The position numbers were made by a program, and so were the translations under genes. A DNA stretch of 64,000 bases from assembly GCF_003012705.1 (NCBI RefSeq), contig NZ_PXYL01000001.1, positions 124,001 to 188,000 on the forward strand. Reading direction: 5' to 3'. The DNA comes from Pseudaminobacter soli (ex Li et al. 2025). GTDB lineage: Bacteria > Pseudomonadota > Alphaproteobacteria > Rhizobiales > Rhizobiaceae. The notes below the pieces were generated by a model. That model was not told the origin of the DNA. It saw only the letters and a list, made by a program, of their open reading frames with translations, and did no database searches. This document shows, in pieces, positions 60,717-64,000 of this stretch (position 1 is its first letter; each line of letters begins with the position of its first letter).

Positions 60717-61925
60717 ATGACACCGAAATTCCTCCGCCTTGCGCTTTTGCTCGGCCTTCTTTCGGCCATCGGCCCCTTTGCCATCGACATGTATCTGCCG
60801 GCGCTGCCTGCGATCGGCGCGGACCTCAAGGCGAGCACCAGCGCGGTGCAGATGAGCCTGCTGGTCTTCTTCATCGCCACCGGTCTTGGCCAGGTAGTCG
60901 TCGGGCCGATATCGGACATGGTCGGCCGCAAGTCGCCATTGTTCGTCGGTCTGGTGATCTTCGCCATCGGCGGTGTCGGCGCAGCGCTGGCGCCCAACAT
61001 TGAATGGCTGGTGTTCTTCCGCTTCGTGCAGGGGATCGGCGCCTGCGCCGGCATGGTTGTGCCGCGCGCCATCGTGCGCGACCTGCATACGGGCACGGAG
61101 GCTGCAAAGCTGATGTCGTTGCTGATGCTGGTATTCAGCGTCTCGCCCATCCTGGCGCCTCTCACCGGCAGCTTCATCATCGAATCGGCAGGCTGGCGGG
61201 CCGTGTTCTGGGTGGTGACGGCGGCCGCGCTGATTGCGCTCGTCATGGTGATGGTGCTGCAGGAAACGCGGCCCGCCGAACAGCGCGTCGGCAGCAGCCT
61301 CGGCAGTGCGTTGAGAGGCTACCGGCACCTTCTGGGCGACCGCAATTTCCTCGGCCTCACCTTCATCGGCGCGTTCGGGATTTCGAGCTTCTTCGTCTAT
61401 CTGTCGAGCTCGTCCTTCATCCTGATCGATCATTATGGGCTGTCGCCATCGCTCTACAGCGTGTTCTTCTCGATCAACGCGGTGGCCTTCATCGGCATGT
61501 CGCAGCTCACCGGCATGCTGGCGCAGCGCTTCGGCCTGCGCCGCGTGGTGCGCACGGCGGTCTGCGGCTATGCGGGCTTCATGGTGCTGCTTCTGGTGGT
61601 GACGAGTTTTGGCATCGACCGGCTCGATGTGCTAGCGACGCTTCTTTTCATTGGCTACGGCTTCCTCGGCCTCGTCATTCCGTCGACCGCGGTGCTGGCG
61701 CTGGAGGACCATGGCGAAATCGCCGGCACGGCTTCGGCACTCATGGGCACGCTTCAGCTGGCAACCGGCGCGGTGGCCATGGCGGTTGTGGGCGTGTTCT
61801 TCAACGGCACCTCGCTGCCGATGGTGGCAGGCATTGCCGGCTGTGCGGTGCTCGCCTTCGCCTTGGCACAACTGACGCTCGGACGCCGCCATCAGGCAAC
61901 GGCGGCGGAAGCGCCGGCGGAATGA
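60717..61925 (+). CDS. MFS transporter, Bcr/CflA drug-efflux type
   Basis: A 402-residue inner-membrane transporter with 12 predicted helices. The start LLGLLSAIGPFAIDMYLPALPAIGADL (about residues 12-38) and the loop ISDMVGRKSPLFVG are typical of the Bcr/CflA subfamily, whose members export bicyclomycin, chloramphenicol or other compounds. Which drug is unknown. It is controlled in all likelihood by the divergent TetR protein. The region 60598-60716 is its leader. Confidence 0.9.
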   Translation: MTPKFLRLALLLGLLSAIGPFAIDMYLPALPAIGADLKASTSAVQMSLLVFFIATGLGQVVVGPISDMVGRKSPLFVGLVIFAIGGVGAALAPNIEWLVFFRFVQGIGACAGMVVPRAIVRDLHTGTEAAKLMSLLMLVFSVSPILAPLTGSFIIESAGWRAVFWVVTAAALIALVMVMVLQETRPAEQRVGSSLGSALRGYRHLLGDRNFLGLTFIGAFGISSFFVYLSSSSFILIDHYGLSPSLYSVFFSINAVAFIGMSQLTGMLAQRFGLRRVVRTAVCGYAGFMVLLLVVTSFGIDRLDVLATLLFIGYGFLGLVIPSTAVLALEDHGEIAGTASALMGTLQLATGAVAMAVVGVFFNGTSLPMVAGIAGCAVLAFALAQLTLGRRHQATAAEAPAE

Positions 61926-61952
61926 CCGCCGTTTCGACTGAATGAGGAAATT

Positions 61953-61978
61953 AGGGCCGGGATTTCCCGGCCCTTTTT
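61953..61978 (+). terminator. Intrinsic terminator between the MFS and AAA_28 genes
   Basis: AGGGCCGGG and CCCGGCCCT pair over 9 bp around a 4-base loop, followed by TTTTT. The two genes converge, and the A tract on the other side is weak, so it mainly serves the MFS gene. Confidence 0.88.
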
Positions 61979-61988
61979 CGTTTCAGGA

Positions 61989-62564
61989 TCATTGGGCGGC
62001 AGAACTCTCGTGGCCCTGCCGAACCATTTCGAGGACGAAACGCAGCCGCTCTTCGACCGGCGCGCGAGGCACTTCGACCAGTCGGTAGCCGCAGGCCGTG
62101 TAGGTCTCGACCATTGCCTCATAGGTGCGTTGCGCCTCGGCCAGGTCCTGCCGGCGCTCGCCGTCCTGGCTGAAGATTTCGGGCCATGGCGGCAGAATGA
62201 AAACCATGCGGTTATAGTGGAAGTTTTTGGCCGCTTCTTCCGCATGAGCCGGCGCGGGCAGACCGGTCAGCCTGAGATAGCCGATCACGTCCGGCACGCC
62301 GCGGTCGAAGAAGACGGGACCGGTTTTGTCACGCGCCGCCTCATGCGAGCGCATCTCCCAAGCCAGCATCAGTTCGGCGAACAGCGCTGGGTCCCTCCAG
62401 GGCAGGGCCGGGCCGGAAATCGCCACCTGATGGCGGATGATGCCACGCCCGGCCTCCGGCGCCACGGCATGGCCGGCGGCGCCAAGGGCTTCGATGAGCG
62501 TCGTCTTGCCGGAGCCGGGACCTCCGGTCAGCACGAAATAGCGGTCTGTCAGGACCTGTGTCAT
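61989..62564 (-). CDS. AAA_28 family P-loop ATPase
   Basis: A 191-residue nucleoside-triphosphatase. The Walker A motif TGGPGSGKTT lies at about residues 12-21, near the start. The segment DKTGPVFFDRGVPDVIGYL (about 80-98) is typical of AAA_28 proteins, and the YNRMVFILPPWPEIF stretch is too. It looks like a small kinase-like protein, but its substrate is unknown. The start is ATG 62564. Confidence 0.82.
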   Translation of the reverse strand: MTQVLTDRYFVLTGGPGSGKTTLIEALGAAGHAVAPEAGRGIIRHQVAISGPALPWRDPALFAELMLAWEMRSHEAARDKTGPVFFDRGVPDVIGYLRLTGLPAPAHAEEAAKNFHYNRMVFILPPWPEIFSQDGERRQDLAEAQRTYEAMVETYTACGYRLVEVPRAPVEERLRFVLEMVRQGHESSAAQ

Positions 62565-62688
62565 GGGACCTCGCGTGAAAGGACAAAATGTCGATAGGGG
62601 GAAATCGCCAGGCAGGTGCGGAGCGCGCGCAAAAAAACGCGCCGCACGAAGGCTGGCGGAAGAAAAACTGCAAAGGGGAGAGAAGTGG
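62565..62688 (-). other. Gap between ssrA and the AAA_28 gene
   Basis: 124 bases with no gene. On the minus strand, seven T (62632-62638, between GCGCG and GCGCGC) may be part of the ssrA terminator. Nothing else is recognised. Confidence 0.35.
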
Positions 62689-63000
62689 AGGTTTCTGTTG
62701 CCAGGTACCCCCGAACCCCGCTTAGACCTGCGACGGCCTAAGGCTTGATTTGAAGCTATCGCACCGCATTAAGCAGCGAGACGTGCTTCCGCATAGTTGT
62801 CGTTGGCAACTATAAGTTTAGCCCGATAACGGTGGTACAATGCCGGGCAAAAGTACGATCTTTACACCTTCGTCGATCCTATTTCGCCCCCAGCAAAAGC
62901 CGCTCCTCAGAGCGGTTTTTGGTGGAGGCGCCGGGTACCGCCCCCGGGTCCGAACGGCTTATTCCATCGCCCATTTATCGCCATAGTCAGGCAAGCTGAC
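62689..63000 (-). ncRNA. ssrA: tmRNA, two-piece circularly permuted alphaproteobacterial type
   Basis: Rescues stalled ribosomes and tags the nascent protein. On the minus strand the acceptor piece comes first and ends with CCA at 62920; a 28-base spacer with a CCGCTC/GAGCGG hairpin follows; the coding piece starts at 62891 with GGGGGCG. This pairs with CGCCTCC of the acceptor piece to make a 7-bp acceptor stem whose third pair is G-U, the alanine identity element. The tag reading frame (62807-62772) encodes ANDNYAEARLAA, stop TAA at 62771. A pseudoknot stem GCCCG/CGGGC precedes the tag. The two outer ends are estimates, within about 15 bases. Confidence 0.92.
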
Positions 63001-63194
63001 ACAGCCAATATAGGCAGCCGGCGCGCAAAATGAAAGCCCGCAATCGCAGCTATCCACTTCCTGCAACGCGCTTGACAGGGGCGTGGCCAGCAAGGAAGCT
63101 CGCGGGTGGTGAGGCACATGCGGGGAAACGCAAAAGTTGTGGCTCCTCGGCGACCTCATCGAGCAACGTCCTGTTTTCCGACGAGGGAATTTAC
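63001..63194. other. Divergent gap with the ssrA promoter region
   Basis: 194 bases between ssrA (minus) and the DUF2853 gene (plus). On the minus strand a TATATT box (63012-63007) lies about 7 bases before the expected 5' end of the acceptor piece; the -35 is unclear (TTTCAT, 17 bases further). The promoter of the plus-strand gene is probably TTGACA (63072-63077) with a weak -10. Confidence 0.4.
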
Positions 63195-63506
63195 ATGACT
63201 GACCATCTTGCAGACGTGAAGAAGTACGATGCCGGCGCCAGCGCCGAGGCGGTCGAGAAGATCGTGAAGCATCTTGGCATTGCCCTGCACAGCCGCGATG
63301 CGTCGCTGGTTTCGTGCACCGATCCCAAGGAGCTTGCGCGCGTGAAGGAGAGCTGGATCGCCAAGAAGCTCGGCGTGACGGACGATGCCAAGGCTGAGGC
63401 CGTGGTGGAAAAGGTCTGCAAGACGATGGCCGGCGACCACAACAAGCACCGGGTGACGTTCTACTACCTGGCGGCGAAGGAACTGGGTAAGCTCGACGCG
63501 CTCTGA
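63195..63506 (+). CDS. DUF2853 family protein
   Basis: A 103-residue helical protein of unknown function. MTDHLADVKKYDAGASAEAVEKIVKHLGIAL and the later WIAKKLGVTD and KTMAGDHNKHRVTFYYLAAKELGKL stretches match my memory of DUF2853. It has no signal peptide. GAGGGA stands 7 bases before ATG 63195, although the frame is open upstream. Confidence 0.82.
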   Translation: MTDHLADVKKYDAGASAEAVEKIVKHLGIALHSRDASLVSCTDPKELARVKESWIAKKLGVTDDAKAEAVVEKVCKTMAGDHNKHRVTFYYLAAKELGKLDAL

Positions 63507-63655
63507 GACGCCGTTTCCAAAACTCTGCCCTGCCGGTTGTCCGACGTGGCTTTCCGCCGTCGCGGCGGCCGGTATTGGGGATGAGCCCCGGTTATGCGTG
63601 GCGCGGGCCGGGGCTTGCGTTATGATTGGCGCAACGACCGAATCAAGCGAAGCCA
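63507..63655 (+). promoter_or_regulatory. Leader of thyA with a GC-rich hairpin
   Basis: AGCCCCGG (63584-63591) and CCGGGGCT (63608-63615) form an 8-bp stem around a 16-base loop, ending 40 bases before the thyA start. It could end transcription of the DUF2853 gene or shape the thyA leader. No firm promoter is seen. Confidence 0.4.
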
Positions 63656-64000
63656 ATGCGCCAGTATCTCGACCTCCTCAGACATGTGCTCGAAACCGGC
63701 GTCGACCGCGGCGACCGCACAGGCACCGGCACGCGCTCGGTGTTCGGCTACCAGATGCGCTTCGACCTCGCCGACGGCTTTCCGGTCACGACCACCAAGA
63801 AGCTGCACCTGAAGTCGATCATCCACGAGTTGCTCTGGTTCCTGAAGGGCGATACCAACATCAAGTACCTGCGCGACCACGGCGTCACCATCTGGGACGA
63901 GTGGGCCGACGAGAATGGCGATCTCGGCCCCGTCTATGGCGCGCAGTGGCGTTCCTGGCCGGCGCCGGGTGGCGGGCACATCGACCAGATCGAAAATCTG
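63656..64000 (+). CDS. thyA: ThyA: thymidylate synthase (3' end cut off by the window)
   Basis: The first 115 residues of thymidylate synthase, which makes dTMP from dUMP with methylene-tetrahydrofolate. [31 protein letters not shown] is the typical start, with the phosphate-binding arginine in DRTGTGT (about residue 21). The stretch [17 protein letters not shown] (about 53-69) and VYGAQWRSW (about 93-101) follow. The catalytic Cys lies beyond the window. ATG 63656 is the family start. Confidence 0.95.
   Translation, partial: MRQYLDLLRHVLETGVDRGDRTGTGTRSVFGYQMRFDLADGFPVTTTKKLHLKSIIHELLWFLKGDTNIKYLRDHGVTIWDEWADENGDLGPVYGAQWRSWPAPGGGHIDQIENL

Noticed and set aside
62940-62965. A tRNA gene, suggested by a GTTCGG stretch and a CCA end on the minus strand
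   Set aside because: No anticodon arm is present; the segment is the acceptor piece of the permuted tmRNA, and its partner strand and tag frame are found just downstream.

Overview
The window is a 64 kb stretch of a GC-rich alphaproteobacterial chromosome. It most likely comes from the Hyphomicrobiales (Rhizobiales), near Mesorhizobium, Aminobacter or Phyllobacterium. The support is a complete division and cell wall (dcw) cluster in rhizobial order, a two-piece circularly permuted tmRNA whose tag reads ANDNYAEARLAA, an alpha-type SspB, betaine-lipid genes (btaAB) under a Pho box, and DUF4169/RHH_4 small proteins. I see no prophage, insertion sequence, rRNA operon, tRNA or CRISPR array. The assignment rests on recognised protein families, not on a database search.

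Layout. 1-6.4 kb: the end of a serine hydrolase gene, then on the minus strand btaB, btaA and a 5-oxoprolinase/hydantoinase-type protein. 6.6-9.9 kb: a small lipoprotein, a TerB-DnaJ protein, an N-acetylmuramoyl-L-alanine amidase, a lytic transglycosylase and the RNase P RNA. 10-11.2 kb: a minus-strand trans-sulfuration enzyme, divergent from mraZ. 11.4-30.6 kb: mraZ-rsmH-ftsL-ftsI-murE-murF-mraY-murD-ftsW-murG-murC-murB, then a 323-bp gap, then ddlB-ftsQ-ftsA-ftsZ. Most junctions overlap by 1-4 bases, so the cluster is probably translated in a coupled way. A strong UUCG-loop terminator follows ftsZ. 30.6-36.8 kb: lpxC with a structured leader, bamD, recN and ligA. 36.9-46.4 kb: azlCD, then pepP, prmA and an SCO protein on the minus strand, creA, a hexapeptide acyltransferase, small proteins and a UvrD/PcrA helicase. 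46.6-57.7 kb: accessory and poorly known genes, including a protein with two Cys-bounded repeats, a dienelactone hydrolase, a thioesterase, a D-lactate dehydrogenase-like flavoprotein, a GNAT enzyme and a giant AsmA protein. 57.7-64 kb: a five-gene minus-strand run (sspB, DUF4169, RHH_4, ABM monooxygenase, unknown), a TetR/MFS divergon, an AAA_28 ATPase, ssrA, a DUF2853 protein and the start of thyA.

How the genes work together. The core is one envelope programme. MurB-MurF, MraY and MurG build lipid II, and FtsW/FtsI polymerise it at a ring of FtsZ-FtsA-FtsQ-FtsL. LpxC commits lipid A synthesis, BamD inserts outer-membrane proteins, and the amidase and transglycosylase remodel wall. BtaAB replaces phospholipid with betaine lipid when phosphate is short.

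The most interesting signals are regulatory rather than coding. They are a dense cluster of seven GANTC (CcrM) sites with a tandem 10-bp repeat before ddlB, a long two-part stem in the lpxC leader, MraZ repeats sitting between the -35 and -10 of the mraZ promoter, a Pho box before btaA, and a perfect 22-bp palindrome inside the promoter of a TetR-MFS pair. I did not find a convincing new defence or mobile system here.
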